Assembly: GCA_000381625.1 (NCBI GenBank)
Contig: KB906767.1
Coordinates: 2,520,629 to 2,584,628, forward strand
DNA from: Bryobacterales bacterium KBS 96
Lineage (GTDB): Bacteria > Acidobacteriota > Terriglobia > Bryobacterales > Bryobacteraceae
Reading direction: 5' to 3'
Length of the DNA stretch: 64,000 nt
Numbering within the stretch: the stretch's first letter is position 1; every line of letters starts with the position of its first letter. Positions 1 to 9,037 of this stretch are shown here, in pieces. Both the position numbers and the translations under genes were made by a program. The notes under the pieces are model-generated. The model was given only the letters and a program-made list of their open reading frames with translations, did no database searches and was not told where the DNA came from.

Positions 1-723
1 CGCATGGAGCCGGACATTCCGCTGCTGGTGCCTGAAGTGAACGCGGACCATCTTTCCATTTTGAAGGCGCAGCAGCAGAACCGCGGCTGGAAGGGTACGA
101 TCGTAACCAACCCGAACTGTTCGACGGTTGTACTGACCATGGCGCTTGCGCCGATGACGCAGTTTGGCATCAACCTCGTGATTGCGTCCACGATGCAGGC
201 CGTTTCGGGCGCTGGCTATCCCGGAGTGCCTTCGATGGACATTCTTGGGAATGTGATACCGCACATCGGCGGCGAAGAAGAGAAGATGCAGCAGGAAACG
301 CAGAAGATCCTCGGCGCCGTAAAAAACGGACGGTTCTTGCCGCTCGGGGCGCGCGTGAGCGCTCATTGCAACCGAGTTGCGGTGGTGGACGGCCACCTCG
401 TAGCGGCCTCCGTCGAGCTTGTGGAGAAGCCCTTGCTGGCCGATGTCATCAACGCGATCCAACAGTTTCGGGGCGTGCCCCAGGAACGGAAACTACCCAG
501 CGCTCCGTGCCGTCCCGTGATCTACATGCCGGAGCAGGATCGTCCGCAGCCGCGCCGCGACGCCCCGCGAGAGAACGGCATGAGCGTGTTTGTGGGGCGT
601 TTGCGCGAGTGTCCGGCGCTCGATTACAAGTTTGTCGCTTGTGGCCATAACACGATCCGCGGCGCGGCCGGGGCGGCCGTGCTGAACGCCGAACTCATGG
701 TTTCAGAAGGCCTGATCGATTGA
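1..723 (+). CDS. asd: Aspartate-semialdehyde dehydrogenase, C-terminal part (5' end outside window)
   Basis: Converts L-aspartyl-4-phosphate to aspartate semialdehyde, the branch point to lysine, threonine and methionine. The reading frame is open at base 1, so the N-terminal NADP-binding part is missing from the window; the ATG at base 4 is internal. The active-site cysteine lies in NPNCST (Cys codon at 118-120), and the substrate/catalytic region shows SGAGYPGVPS, IGGEEEK and a downstream RVAVVDGH motif with the catalytic histidine. The GYPGVPS and GGEEEK motifs place it in the archaeal/fungal-type Asd subfamily rather than the E. coli type. It is followed after 10 bp by lysC, so it is probably part of the lysine operon. 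Identity is secure; only length and start are unknown. Confidence 0.95.
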   Translation, partial: RMEPDIPLLVPEVNADHLSILKAQQQNRGWKGTIVTNPNCSTVVLTMALAPMTQFGINLVIASTMQAVSGAGYPGVPSMDILGNVIPHIGGEEEKMQQETQKILGAVKNGRFLPLGARVSAHCNRVAVVDGHLVAASVELVEKPLLADVINAIQQFRGVPQERKLPSAPCRPVIYMPEQDRPQPRRDAPRENGMSVFVGRLRECPALDYKFVACGHNTIRGAAGAAVLNAELMVSEGLID

Positions 724-733
724 GAGGCCGCCG

Positions 734-2101
734 ATGATTGTGATGAAGTTCGGCGGGACTTCCGTCGAGTCGAGCGAGGCCATCGAGCGTGTTACCTGCA
801 TTGTCCAACGCGAGCGGCGGCGGCATCCGGTCGTTGTGGTATCCGCGATGGGCAAGACGACCAACAAACTGCTGCTAGCCGCAAGAGAAGCAGCAGCGGG
901 ACGGCGCGATCAGGCTCTGAGCATCGTCGACGAGCTGCGCACGCATCACCTGATCGAAGGACTCGCGCTGGCCGGACCCGCAGCCGCGGAATTGGACAGA
1001 TACATTCGCACGCATTTCGAATGGCTGGACGAACTAGTGAAAGGGATTTCGATTGTCGGCGAATTGTCGCCGCGGTCGACGGATGCCATCGCGAGCGTGG
1101 GCGAGCGGCTGTCGAGCCTGATTGTGGGCTATGCGTTTCGAGCCGCCGGAATTCCCGCGCAACAAATGGATTCACGCCAGTTCATCATCACCGACGACAG
1201 CTTCACGCAGGCTCAGCCGATATTCGAAGAGATCTATCCGCGATTGCGGGACCGCATTGCGCCGGCAGCGGAGGAATCGGTCGTTGTAATGGGCGGTTAT
1301 ATCGGATCGACGCGCGATGGGCAGACGACGACTCTGGGACGCGGCGGCTCCGACTATTCCGCCTCAATTATCGGCGCCGGCATCGGCGCGGAAGAGATTC
1401 AAATCTGGACCGACGTCGATGGAATGCTGACGACCGATCCACGAATTGTTCCCGGCGGCCGCCGCGTCAAGCAGATCACCTTTGCCGAAGCGGCCGAGCT
1501 TGCTTATTTCGGCGCGAAGGTTCTACATCCAGCCACGGTTGCGCCGGCTGTCGAGAAGAACATTCCGGTGCTGATTCTGAATTCGCAGAGGCCGGATGTG
1601 ACGGGCACCCGCATCACCGCCGAGCCGGCGCCGTCCACGAATCCGGTGAAATCCATCTCATGCAAGCGGGATATCACGGTGCTGAATATCCGGTCGACGC
1701 GGATGCTTCTGGCCCACGGATTTCTGCATCGCATATTCGAGATCTTCGATCGCTTTCACACGAGCGTCGATATGGTCTCCACTTCCGAGGTCAGTGTGTC
1801 GCTCACGATCGACCATACGGAACATCTCCGTGAGATTTGCGGCGAGCTTCGGCAATTTTCCGACGTCAGCGTGGAAACGGGGCAGGCCATTGTATGCCTT
1901 GTCGGTGAAAACATTCGCCACACGCCCGGTATTGCCGGCCGCGCGTTTCAGGTGCTTCACGACAAGAATATTCGTATGATTTCCCAAGGAGCGTCGCTGC
2001 TGAATCTGGGCTTCGTTATCGCGGAGCAGGACCTGGTTTCCGCCGTGACCGCTCTGCATACGGAATTCTTCTCGAAGCTCGATCCGAATATTTTCGATTG
2101 A
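734..2101 (+). CDS. lysC: Aspartate kinase, monofunctional
   Basis: Phosphorylates L-aspartate with ATP, the first committed step of the aspartate family. The 455-residue protein begins with the kinase signature KFGGTSVES (residues 5-13), carries the GRGGSDYSA nucleotide/substrate motif and TDVDGMLTTDPR in the middle, and ends in about 140 residues expected to form two ACT domains, the usual site of lysine or threonine feedback inhibition. No homoserine dehydrogenase domain is attached. It lies between asd and dapB; the TTG start of dapB overlaps its TGA stop. This suggests translational coupling and a dedicated lysine/diaminopimelate operon. Which effector binds the ACT domains cannot be read from the sequence. 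Confidence 0.96.
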   Translation: MIVMKFGGTSVESSEAIERVTCIVQRERRRHPVVVVSAMGKTTNKLLLAAREAAAGRRDQALSIVDELRTHHLIEGLALAGPAAAELDRYIRTHFEWLDELVKGISIVGELSPRSTDAIASVGERLSSLIVGYAFRAAGIPAQQMDSRQFIITDDSFTQAQPIFEEIYPRLRDRIAPAAEESVVVMGGYIGSTRDGQTTTLGRGGSDYSASIIGAGIGAEEIQIWTDVDGMLTTDPRIVPGGRRVKQITFAEAAELAYFGAKVLHPATVAPAVEKNIPVLILNSQRPDVTGTRITAEPAPSTNPVKSISCKRDITVLNIRSTRMLLAHGFLHRIFEIFDRFHTSVDMVSTSEVSVSLTIDHTEHLREICGELRQFSDVSVETGQAIVCLVGENIRHTPGIAGRAFQVLHDKNIRMISQGASLLNLGFVIAEQDLVSAVTALHTEFFSKLDPNIFD

Positions 2102-2826
2102 ATATGCCAACTGACACCAACAAGAAACTCGCGCTGATCGGTTACGGCAAAATGGGCCGGCTGATCGAGCAATTGTCGCCGCAATTCGGCTTCGACGTGG
2201 TGCTGCGGTTGGACGCGCCGGAGAATGAACACGGTGAAGGCATCACGGCCGGCTCATTCAATGGCGTTGATGTCGCGATCGAGTTCTCAATGCCCGAGAC
2301 GGCTCCGGTGAACCTGATGCGGCTTGCCGAACTGCGAGTGCCGGCCGTAACCGGAACGACCGGGTGGCTCAACAGATTGGACGAAGTGCGATCAGTCGTG
2401 GAGAAGCGCCAATCCGGACTTGTCTGGAGTCCGAATTTCTCGACAGGAGTGGCTGTGTTCCGGCGCTTAACGGCGCTCGCCGCTGAACTGTTGCGCGACG
2501 AGACTTCTTATGGCGCATGGGCTTGGGAGATTCATCACGATCAGAAGAAGGACGCGCCTTCCGGCACGCTGCTGCATCTGGTGGAAGCGATGAAAGATGC
2601 AGGCTACGCGCGCGCCATTGACGTCGGCTCGAATCGCGCGGGCATGCATCCGGGAACGCATGAGATCGGGTTCGATTCGGCCGCCGACACCATCACGCTG
2701 CGGCACACGGCGCGCAGCCGGGAAGGGTTCGCACGAGGGGCGCTGAAATCGGCTCAGTGGATCATCGGCCGCACCGGCGTGCACACGTTCGAAGAAGTTC
2801 TTTTCGGCGAAGGCGGCAAATCTTAG
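2098..2826 (+). CDS. dapB: 4-hydroxy-tetrahydrodipicolinate reductase
   Basis: Reduces the DapA product to tetrahydrodipicolinate with NAD(P)H. Visible motifs are the N-terminal dinucleotide loop GYGKMGR, the VTGTTGW strand, SPNFSTGVAVFRRL, and the catalytic EIHHDQKKDAPSGT segment (general acid His and substrate Lys). At about 242 residues it is shorter than the E. coli enzyme (273), typical of the short DapB forms. The frame opens with TTG at 2098 overlapping the lysC stop; an ATG two codons later (2104) is an equally good start and neither has a strong ribosome-binding site, consistent with coupling to lysC. The next gene starts 9 bp after the stop. Confidence 0.95.
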   Translation: MNMPTDTNKKLALIGYGKMGRLIEQLSPQFGFDVVLRLDAPENEHGEGITAGSFNGVDVAIEFSMPETAPVNLMRLAELRVPAVTGTTGWLNRLDEVRSVVEKRQSGLVWSPNFSTGVAVFRRLTALAAELLRDETSYGAWAWEIHHDQKKDAPSGTLLHLVEAMKDAGYARAIDVGSNRAGMHPGTHEIGFDSAADTITLRHTARSREGFARGALKSAQWIIGRTGVHTFEEVLFGEGGKS

Positions 2827-2835
2827 GAGATGACT

Positions 2836-3726
2836 ATGTTCACTGGTTGTGGGACGGCGCTGGTTACGCCTTTCCGTCAAGATGAAAGTCTCGACGAAGC
2901 GACCCTGCGCAACCTTGTGCGGCGGCAGATCGAAGCGGGCATAAACTTCCTGGTCCCCTGCGGCACAACAGGCGAGAGCCCGACGCTCGACTACACCGAG
3001 CATTTGCGCGTCGTTGAGATCGCGGTGGAGGAGGCCAACGGGAAGGTGCCGGTCCTCGCGGGCGCGGGCGGCTACAACACCAAGAAAGTCATTTCGCTCG
3101 TTCGCGATCTTGAAAAATTGAAGATCAGCGGCATTCTTTCGGTTACGCCTTACTACAACAAGCCGACGCAGGATGGGCTCTATCAGCATTACAAAGCAAT
3201 CGCCGAATCGACGCCGCTGCCCGTCATCGTATACAGTGTGCAGTCGCGCACCGGCGTCAACGTCGAGCCCGCGACTCTGGTGCGTCTCGCGGAATTGAAG
3301 AACATCGCCGGTGTGAAAGAAGCGTCGGGCAACATAGGCCAGATGGCTAAGATTCTAGCGAGTGTTCCGGATACGTTCGCGGTATTGTCGGGAGACGATG
3401 CCGTAACGCTTCCGTTGATTTCGCTGGGAGGACGCGGCATCATCTCGGTGGCTTCCAATCAGATTCCGGCCGAGATGAGCCAGCTTGCGGCGGCGGCCCT
3501 CCGAGGCGATTTCGAAACGGCGCGCCGGTTCCAACGCAAGTATCAGGATTTGATGGACGTGAATTTTATCGAATCGAATCCCCAGCCCGTGAAATATGCG
3601 ATGTCCCTGATGGGACTGCTGGCGCCTATCTGGCGGCTGCCGATGATTGCGCCACAGCCCGTATCGAAGCAGAAGATCGAATCGGTATTGCGGAACTCGG
3701 GTCTGCTCGGAGGCGCGCAGCGGTGA
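2836..3726 (+). CDS. dapA: 4-hydroxy-tetrahydrodipicolinate synthase
   Basis: Condenses pyruvate with aspartate semialdehyde through a Schiff-base lysine. The TIM-barrel signatures are present: [23 protein letters not shown], the Schiff-base region GVKEASGN and SGDDA. I chose ATG 2836 over ATG 2830 because AGGAG (2825-2829) touches the first ATG but sits 6 nt before the second, giving [13 protein letters not shown], which matches the family's usual N-terminus. One oddity: the loop normally read as YNVPxRTG is YSVQSRTG here; the catalytic Tyr and the Arg are kept but the Asn-Val-Pro core is changed. It overlaps dapD by a few bases. Confidence 0.95.
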   Translation: MFTGCGTALVTPFRQDESLDEATLRNLVRRQIEAGINFLVPCGTTGESPTLDYTEHLRVVEIAVEEANGKVPVLAGAGGYNTKKVISLVRDLEKLKISGILSVTPYYNKPTQDGLYQHYKAIAESTPLPVIVYSVQSRTGVNVEPATLVRLAELKNIAGVKEASGNIGQMAKILASVPDTFAVLSGDDAVTLPLISLGGRGIISVASNQIPAEMSQLAAAALRGDFETARRFQRKYQDLMDVNFIESNPQPVKYAMSLMGLLAPIWRLPMIAPQPVSKQKIESVLRNSGLLGGAQR

Positions 3727-4580
3727 TGCAGGCGGCCGAACAGGTGGAATTACAACACAGAATTGAGCAGTTATTCGATAGTCGCCCGGATTCGTACTCC
3801 GACGCGAATCGCCGGCTTTTCGAAGGTTTTCGCGATCTCTTGAATCGGGGGCTGGTGCGTTCGGCGGAGCCGGATGCCGCGCAACCGACGGGCTGGCGCG
3901 TGAATGCATGGGTGAAGAAGGGTATTCTACTCGGGTTTCGCATTGGCGGCATTGTCGAGATGCCCGGCGCCATTCAGCAATTTTTCGATAAGAACACATA
4001 CCCGGTGAAGCGATTCACAGTGAACAGCGGCGTGCGCATTGTGCCGGGTGGTTCGAGCGTGCGCGACGGCTGCTATGTCGGCCGCGGCGTGACGTGCATG
4101 CCGCCGATGTATATCAACGTGGGCGCCTATGTGGACGACGGCACGATGGTCGATTCTCATGCGCTCATCGGAAGCTGCGCGCAAATCGGAAAAAACTGCC
4201 ACATCTCGGCGGCGTCACAGATCGGGGGAGTCCTGGAACCCGTCGGAGCGCTGCCCGTTGTCATTGAAGATAATGTGCTGATCGGCGGCAACTGCGGCGT
4301 GTACGAAGGCACGGTTGTGAAAGCCCGCGCCGTCTTGGGTACCGGCACGATTCTGAACCGCTCGACGCCGGTGTACGACCTGGTGCGCGGCGTCGTTCAC
4401 CGCGCGACGGACGACCAGCCGCTAGTCATCCCGGAAGAAGCCGTGGTGGTTGCCGGCTCTCGCGCAATTCAACACGGGCCTGGCAAGGACTGGGGCATCT
4501 CTCTGTATACGCCGGTGATCGTGAAGTATCGCGACCAGGGCACGGAGACGAAGGTACAGTTGGAAGATTTGTTGCGGTAA
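3723..4580 (+). CDS. dapD: Tetrahydrodipicolinate N-succinyltransferase
   Basis: Transfers succinyl from succinyl-CoA to tetrahydrodipicolinate, committing this organism to the succinylase branch of diaminopimelate synthesis. The 285-residue protein has a helical N-terminal region and a central left-handed beta-helix of hexapeptide-type repeats (about residues 100-230), with recognisable [24 protein letters not shown] and GGVLEPVGA segments. Length is close to E. coli DapD (274). The start is GTG 3723 or ATG 3726, both overlapping the dapA stop. It is the last gene of the run. dapC and dapE, needed next in this branch, are not in the window, and lysA is 36 kb away. Confidence 0.95.
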   Translation: MMQAAEQVELQHRIEQLFDSRPDSYSDANRRLFEGFRDLLNRGLVRSAEPDAAQPTGWRVNAWVKKGILLGFRIGGIVEMPGAIQQFFDKNTYPVKRFTVNSGVRIVPGGSSVRDGCYVGRGVTCMPPMYINVGAYVDDGTMVDSHALIGSCAQIGKNCHISAASQIGGVLEPVGALPVVIEDNVLIGGNCGVYEGTVVKARAVLGTGTILNRSTPVYDLVRGVVHRATDDQPLVIPEEAVVVAGSRAIQHGPGKDWGISLYTPVIVKYRDQGTETKVQLEDLLR

Positions 4581-4701
4581 CAGAAACCTCCGTTCTTACC
4601 GTAGTCAAACCGTTGACCTCGACATGGAGCGGGAGGGGCGAAACACGCCAGCATACAGGCTCGTACTGGAAGTACCTCAATCCATCTCAGGTAATTCTGG
4701 G

Positions 4702-4729
4702 CTGACAACGCTTAATCCTTCTGTATAAC
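4702..4729 (+). promoter_or_regulatory. Sigma-70-like promoter before the POTRA gene
   Basis: CTGACA (4702-4707), a 16-bp spacer and TATAAC (4724-4729) resemble a housekeeping promoter. The expected transcription start is near 4736-4737, downstream of the TTG that opens the frame at 4731. This argues that translation begins at GTG 4740 and that the message is nearly leaderless. It also separates the envelope cluster from the lysine operon. Confidence 0.5.
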
Positions 4730-4739
4730 ATTGCATGAC

Positions 4740-5330
4740 GTGCCTGGCAGAATTGTAAATTGGACTGTCGTTTCGCTATCGATATTGTTATATTTTTCGC
4801 TAATAGCTGTATCTCAGAACCGCCCAAACTCGGAAGGCGAAAAGCTGGTGCGGTTGGACAAAATTGAAATTCGCGGCACGCGGCTACCAGCCGATTCAAT
4901 CGTTCGACTCTCCGGCCTGACAATTGGGCAGCGTGTAAATAACGGTGTCGTCAACGCTGCCTGCCATAAGATCACCTCCACCGGTCTGGTGAAGAGCATT
5001 GATTATGGCTACGATTCGTACCCGGACCGCGAAGGCGTCGTTCTCGCCCTCACACTGGTTGATGAAGGCCCGCTATTTCCATCGAAAATCGAACCTGAAA
5101 AGGAAGAGCTGCATCTCTGGCAACTGCTTCAATCCGCAGATCCTCTTTTCACTCGTGAATTGCCCCGCACCGAAAGAGCCCTCAATTACTACAGTGCGAA
5201 TATCGAGCGCTGCCTTAAATCCGAGGGACACGACGACGAGTACGCGTCACCCGTGGTTGTTGCCGACGCCAATGGTAATCCTAGTGAGATCGTTTTTCGC
5301 ATCGCTCACTACAAACAAGTGCGCCGTTGA
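4740..5330 (+). CDS. Exported single-POTRA-domain protein (paralogue A)
   Basis: A roughly 196-residue protein with a hydrophobic N-terminal segment (VVSLSILLYFSLIAVS) that should act as signal peptide or anchor, then one POTRA-type domain: LDKIEIRGTRL, a helical stretch, STGLVKSIDYGY and a VVLALTLVDEGP strand, the pattern seen in BamA/ShlB-family POTRA repeats. The last ~85 residues resemble the matching part of the larger POTRA protein encoded at 6843 (hydrophobic/Trp-Leu spacing and a YY..NIERCL / YARTVEQYL helix), so this looks like a shortened paralogue. There is no beta-barrel. POTRA domains usually bind unfolded outer-membrane proteins; the role of a free-standing one is unknown. The start is inferred from the promoter. 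Confidence 0.7.
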   Translation: MPGRIVNWTVVSLSILLYFSLIAVSQNRPNSEGEKLVRLDKIEIRGTRLPADSIVRLSGLTIGQRVNNGVVNAACHKITSTGLVKSIDYGYDSYPDREGVVLALTLVDEGPLFPSKIEPEKEELHLWQLLQSADPLFTRELPRTERALNYYSANIERCLKSEGHDDEYASPVVVADANGNPSEIVFRIAHYKQVRR

Positions 5331-5381
5331 GTTTCGCTGACGTGAATCCTTGCACTGCGAACTACTTTCTTGGGGTGGTTG

Positions 5382-6794
5382 ATGAAGACTTTGAGTTTTA
5401 TCAGTTGGCTTGCGTGCGCTCAGGTTTGCTGCCTCGGAACGGCTGCAGTGATAGAGCCGCCAATCCTTATCAATAAGGTCGAGCCCGACTACCCGGGTTT
5501 AATATCTGCATATATCGTCGATGTCACCACTGTTGAGATGACGGTTGCGGAGGACGGCATTCCGTTCGCATTGAATGCATCGGAAGAACTCCCGGACGAG
5601 GTTGTGACGGCACTCTCGCAATGGCAATTTCGCCCAGGAAAGAAGGACGGCCGAGATACGGCATTTGACATCAAATTGACAGTTCCAGTTCGTCGTGCGA
5701 TCACACCGACGCTGGAAGCATCGTACAGGCTTTCATGGTGGCCAAGCGGTGAACTACTGAAGCTTATGGAAACAGGCCGTCGAATGACTCCGGACGAGGC
5801 TATTCGGATCGAGAAGCGCCTGAAAAAGCTCAACGACCCGGCCGAGGAACGCACCAAACTTCTCGAATGTTACACAGCCCAAAGCGCCTCGGAAACAACG
5901 CGGGCGGCGCGCAATGCGCAGATCATCTGGCTAATTCAGAACCACCCCGATTCGGAAATTCTAGGAAGCCCGGTGGCAGTTATCAACGCCGCCGGGGAAC
6001 CATTAGCAGATCCGAAGGCGAGCGCGCAAGCCGAGGCAGTGTGGCTCCAACGAATTGCCAAAGATCGTGGCGATTTCAAGATTCTGGGGTACGCGATGAA
6101 TTTTCTACGGGTTGCTGATCCGACGAAGGCGGCAGAAATTCTGCTTGGATGCAAGGGTTGGCCGAAATCGGCGCTGTGGCTGGGCAACGAATACGGTTTA
6201 GGGGCCATCGGAGTAACGGGATTACTTCCCACTACCGGCCAGCCGATTATCCACGCAGACGATCATGTATCTGAATTTTCAATCGCCGCACGAACGGCGC
6301 TTCTGGCCTCAACCGATGCCAAGGTGGTTCTGTCGGGCCTTGCCGCGGTGACCTCGACAGGCCGGGCGCTTGCGGCGCAAAATCACCTGCCGTCAGGATA
6401 TTCGGAGTTCTGTGAAACGCTTCTTCAACATGCGAAGCAGCTTTATCCGAAAACGTCATTCGTCTGCGACGTATCCGGTGACAAAGACCAGGTTGGGCTT
6501 GCCGGTCCGACGTCCGGTAGGCACGTAACTCCTGCCCGGCTGATAAAAAAAGTTCAACCAAAGTACCCTCCCGCGGCAGAACGGAGTGGTGTTCAGGGAG
6601 TTGTCAAGCTTTCGGCTCTTATCAACAAACAGGGGCAAATTGAAGACCTCGAATTTCTGAGTGGCCCGTTGGTTTTCTATGTCTCCGCTCGAAGCGCGGT
6701 TAGCCATTGGGAGTACGAGCCGACCAAAGTAGACGAGAATCCAATCACAGTAAGGACCACGATCACCGTGAACTATTTCATGAGAGGACACTGA
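5382..6794 (+). CDS. Periplasmic protein with two TonB C-terminal-like domains (paralogue A)
   Basis: About 470 residues. ATG 5382 is preferred over the upstream TTG because GGGG (5372-5375) lies 6 nt before it and the protein then begins with a clean signal peptide (MKTLSFISWLACAQVCCLG). The first domain (about residues 25-110) and the last (about 385-470) both show the TonB C-terminal pattern: KVxPxYP near the start, a VxxDGxP or NKQGQI turn, then a WxFxP or WEYEPTK strand. Between them are about 270 residues of mainly helical sequence I do not recognise. It lacks the N-terminal membrane helix plus proline-rich linker of a working TonB, so energy transduction is unlikely; a periplasmic binding or assembly role is an inference. 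Confidence 0.72.
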   Translation: MKTLSFISWLACAQVCCLGTAAVIEPPILINKVEPDYPGLISAYIVDVTTVEMTVAEDGIPFALNASEELPDEVVTALSQWQFRPGKKDGRDTAFDIKLTVPVRRAITPTLEASYRLSWWPSGELLKLMETGRRMTPDEAIRIEKRLKKLNDPAEERTKLLECYTAQSASETTRAARNAQIIWLIQNHPDSEILGSPVAVINAAGEPLADPKASAQAEAVWLQRIAKDRGDFKILGYAMNFLRVADPTKAAEILLGCKGWPKSALWLGNEYGLGAIGVTGLLPTTGQPIIHADDHVSEFSIAARTALLASTDAKVVLSGLAAVTSTGRALAAQNHLPSGYSEFCETLLQHAKQLYPKTSFVCDVSGDKDQVGLAGPTSGRHVTPARLIKKVQPKYPPAAERSGVQGVVKLSALINKQGQIEDLEFLSGPLVFYVSARSAVSHWEYEPTKVDENPITVRTTITVNYFMRGH

Positions 6795-6842
6795 AGAAGC
6801 AGATGGTTTTGTCATATTTTTTGAGCTATCCTGCGAAGCAAT

Positions 6843-7871
6843 ATGGTGCGTATTTCTCTCGTAATTTGCTTTATTTTCTGTTGGATTTGTTGCTTTTTAG
6901 CGCAAGCCGCCAATTTACCGATAGGTTCCGTAGCGGTGAAGGGCACGAGTCTGAATCAGGCCGCTCTTCTTAGAGCGCTGGGGCTTAAACCTGGTCAATC
7001 CGTCGCTGCCTCCGATCTACAGGCCGCAGCTGATCGTTTGATCCATACCGGCCTGTTCGCCAGCGTTAATTATCGTTATGACTATTCCGCCGCGCAACAC
7101 AGCTACTCGGTTGTCTTCTCGGTAGAGGAGCCGACCGAGTTCTCGGCTGTTCGATTGGATCTCGGCGGCATCGACGAGGCGGCGCTCTGGGCGTATCTTG
7201 AAACCCACGGGCCGGCTTATCACCAGAAGGCGCCGCCCTCCGTGGAAGCCCAGGATCTCTATGCGCGCACAGTCGAGCAATATCTTTCGAGCATTGGAAG
7301 GCCGATGCCGGTCGTACTGAAATCGTTTTCCGGCAGTTTCCGCGAAGGCGCTATGTCCGCTGTTGTGATACAGGCGAAGAACCTTCCTCGCGTCCATACA
7401 ATCGCAATTCATGGCGTAACACGAATTCCGGACGGTCGCATCCAGCAAGCGCAGCAGTCGCTCGCGGGCATTGAATACTCGCGACTTACATTTCCGACGG
7501 CCCTGTTAGCTTCGCTCAGTGTCGATTGTGAAGACCTCGGATTGCTTCGGCCCAAAGTAGAGGATGTTCACGTGATCGTGGGCTCGGTTCAAACCGTCGA
7601 CCTCGACGCAACCATAGATGAGGGGCCTGTCTATCATTTCGGAGCAATCGAGGTAACGGACGCTCCCGCTTTAGACGAAAAGCTGAATCGAACATTCGAC
7701 AAGCTCGCGGGCAGAGTGGCTAGTATGCGCGACTTTATGCGGCTCGCGCTCTCGGTGGATCACGATCTGGAAGGCCGCGGATTGACCGTCAGCCGGGGCT
7801 ACGAAACGGAACTGAACGAACAGCAATGCACGCTCAGCCTGCACGTTCACGTACGCCACAAGAAAACATAA
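6843..7871 (+). CDS. Exported multi-POTRA protein without beta-barrel (paralogue B)
   Basis: 342 residues with a strong signal peptide (ISLVICFIFCWICCFLAQA). The N-terminal POTRA domain is clear (IGSVAVKGTSL, GLKPGQSV, TGLFASVNYRYDY, SVVFSVEEP). Two further strand-helix-strand units follow: one around VHTIAIHGVTRIPDGRIQ and one beginning FGAIEVTDAPALDEKL. No C-terminal barrel strands are visible. The first half aligns by eye with the smaller POTRA protein at 4740, and each is followed by a TonB-C-domain gene, so the region looks like a duplicated two-gene unit. It probably sits in the periplasm and may contact outer-membrane proteins or their assembly machinery; that role is inferred from the fold only. 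Confidence 0.72.
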   Translation: MVRISLVICFIFCWICCFLAQAANLPIGSVAVKGTSLNQAALLRALGLKPGQSVAASDLQAAADRLIHTGLFASVNYRYDYSAAQHSYSVVFSVEEPTEFSAVRLDLGGIDEAALWAYLETHGPAYHQKAPPSVEAQDLYARTVEQYLSSIGRPMPVVLKSFSGSFREGAMSAVVIQAKNLPRVHTIAIHGVTRIPDGRIQQAQQSLAGIEYSRLTFPTALLASLSVDCEDLGLLRPKVEDVHVIVGSVQTVDLDATIDEGPVYHFGAIEVTDAPALDEKLNRTFDKLAGRVASMRDFMRLALSVDHDLEGRGLTVSRGYETELNEQQCTLSLHVHVRHKKT

Positions 7872-7901
7872 GAATCCGCAGAGCCAAGTTGGGATTCCAG
7901 C

Positions 7902-8945
7902 ATGTTTCCGATTCTTGTTTTAATTGCGTTGCTAGCGGTTGGGCAAATTTCTACAGGCAGTGCGCCTGCGAAAGATGAAGGCGTGTTGCGAATAGGCCCC
8001 GGCATCACGCCTCCCAAAATCAAGATAAAACGCGCGCCAAACTATTCGAGAGAGGCGGAAAAGGCAAGGATTCAGGGTACTTGCATACTGGACATCGTCA
8101 TCGATGAACAAGGCATGCCAACGAATATCTCAGTACTGAGTCCAATCGGTTTCGGGCTCGACGAAAAAGCTGTGGAAGCTGTTTCTACATGGCGATTCAA
8201 GCCTGCTACAAAAGACGACAAGCCGGTCAAAGTAGAGGCTACGGTCGAGGTCAACTTCCGATTCCTAGGAGCCTATTTCGATGCGAAAACCGAAAGGAAG
8301 AGAGCGGAGTTCAATGTCCTGGTCTCGAATTTGGATAAGCAACCCAATCGCAAACCCACCGACAAACAGATGGAAACGATTCGAAAACTAGCCGAGGCGA
8401 AATACGCTCCGGGGGAATTCCTGTTGGGTTTGTGGGAGCTTTCAGGAGATAACGCGCCCAAGAATGAGAGAGACGGGCTTGCGCTCTTGAAGTCCGCAGC
8501 CGGCAAGAACTATGCGCCCGCGATATTCTTTCTCGGCAAGATGCAGATGGCCGGCGCATTGGTTCCGAAGAATGCCGACGAGGGCTTAATGCAGATCAAG
8601 GATGCAGCGATCTTGGGGAACGCAAACGCTCAAGAGTTATTGGGAAGCAAGTACCAATTCGGAAATGGCGTTGAGCGAGACATCGAAAAGGCTAAAAGGT
8701 ACTTCCGGCTCTGCGCGGCATCGGGAACACCGGAATGCCAACTCTCGCTGGCAAAGCTGCTCTTAAGCGAGCCAGACCGCACCGAACCGCAGTTTCTGCA
8801 GGGGATCGCCTGGCTCCGCCTCGCCGCAGGCCACGGGTCAACCGAAGCGAAAAAGTTGGCGGATGTGGAGGCTGCGCATCTCGATGAGGGCCAGAAGAAA
8901 TGGGTGTCTCGACTGGAACAACAGCTCGAACAGCCTCGACGCTGA
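7902..8945 (+). CDS. Exported TonB-C-domain protein with Sel1-like repeats (paralogue B)
   Basis: 347 residues: a signal peptide (MFPILVLIALLAVGQIS), a TonB C-terminal-like domain at about residues 35-125 (YSREAEKARIQGTCILDIVID, GLDEKAVEAVSTWRFKP, VEVNFRF), then Sel1/TPR-like helical repeats (about 165-335) with the typical A-x-L-G...Y..G..V..D..KA..Y...AA pattern, for example LLGSKYQFGNGVERDIEKA. It therefore combines a TonB-like fold with a protein-protein interaction solenoid. It lies 30 bp after the multi-POTRA gene, probably in the same transcript. It has no transmembrane anchor or proline-rich spacer, so a classical TonB role is unlikely. Confidence 0.75.
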   Translation: MFPILVLIALLAVGQISTGSAPAKDEGVLRIGPGITPPKIKIKRAPNYSREAEKARIQGTCILDIVIDEQGMPTNISVLSPIGFGLDEKAVEAVSTWRFKPATKDDKPVKVEATVEVNFRFLGAYFDAKTERKRAEFNVLVSNLDKQPNRKPTDKQMETIRKLAEAKYAPGEFLLGLWELSGDNAPKNERDGLALLKSAAGKNYAPAIFFLGKMQMAGALVPKNADEGLMQIKDAAILGNANAQELLGSKYQFGNGVERDIEKAKRYFRLCAASGTPECQLSLAKLLLSEPDRTEPQFLQGIAWLRLAAGHGSTEAKKLADVEAAHLDEGQKKWVSRLEQQLEQPRR

Positions 8946-9037
8946 GGTGTATAAAAGATTGCCAAGAAAAGCAGGAATTCTCTGCTCAATACCGCCTGAA
9001 CGCAACCCGCGCCTCCAGTGTCGCAACATAGTAGACA

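Noticed and set aside
5370-5381. TTG 5370 as start of the TonB-C protein
   Set aside because: ATG 5382 has a better ribosome-binding-site spacing and starts the signal peptide directly.
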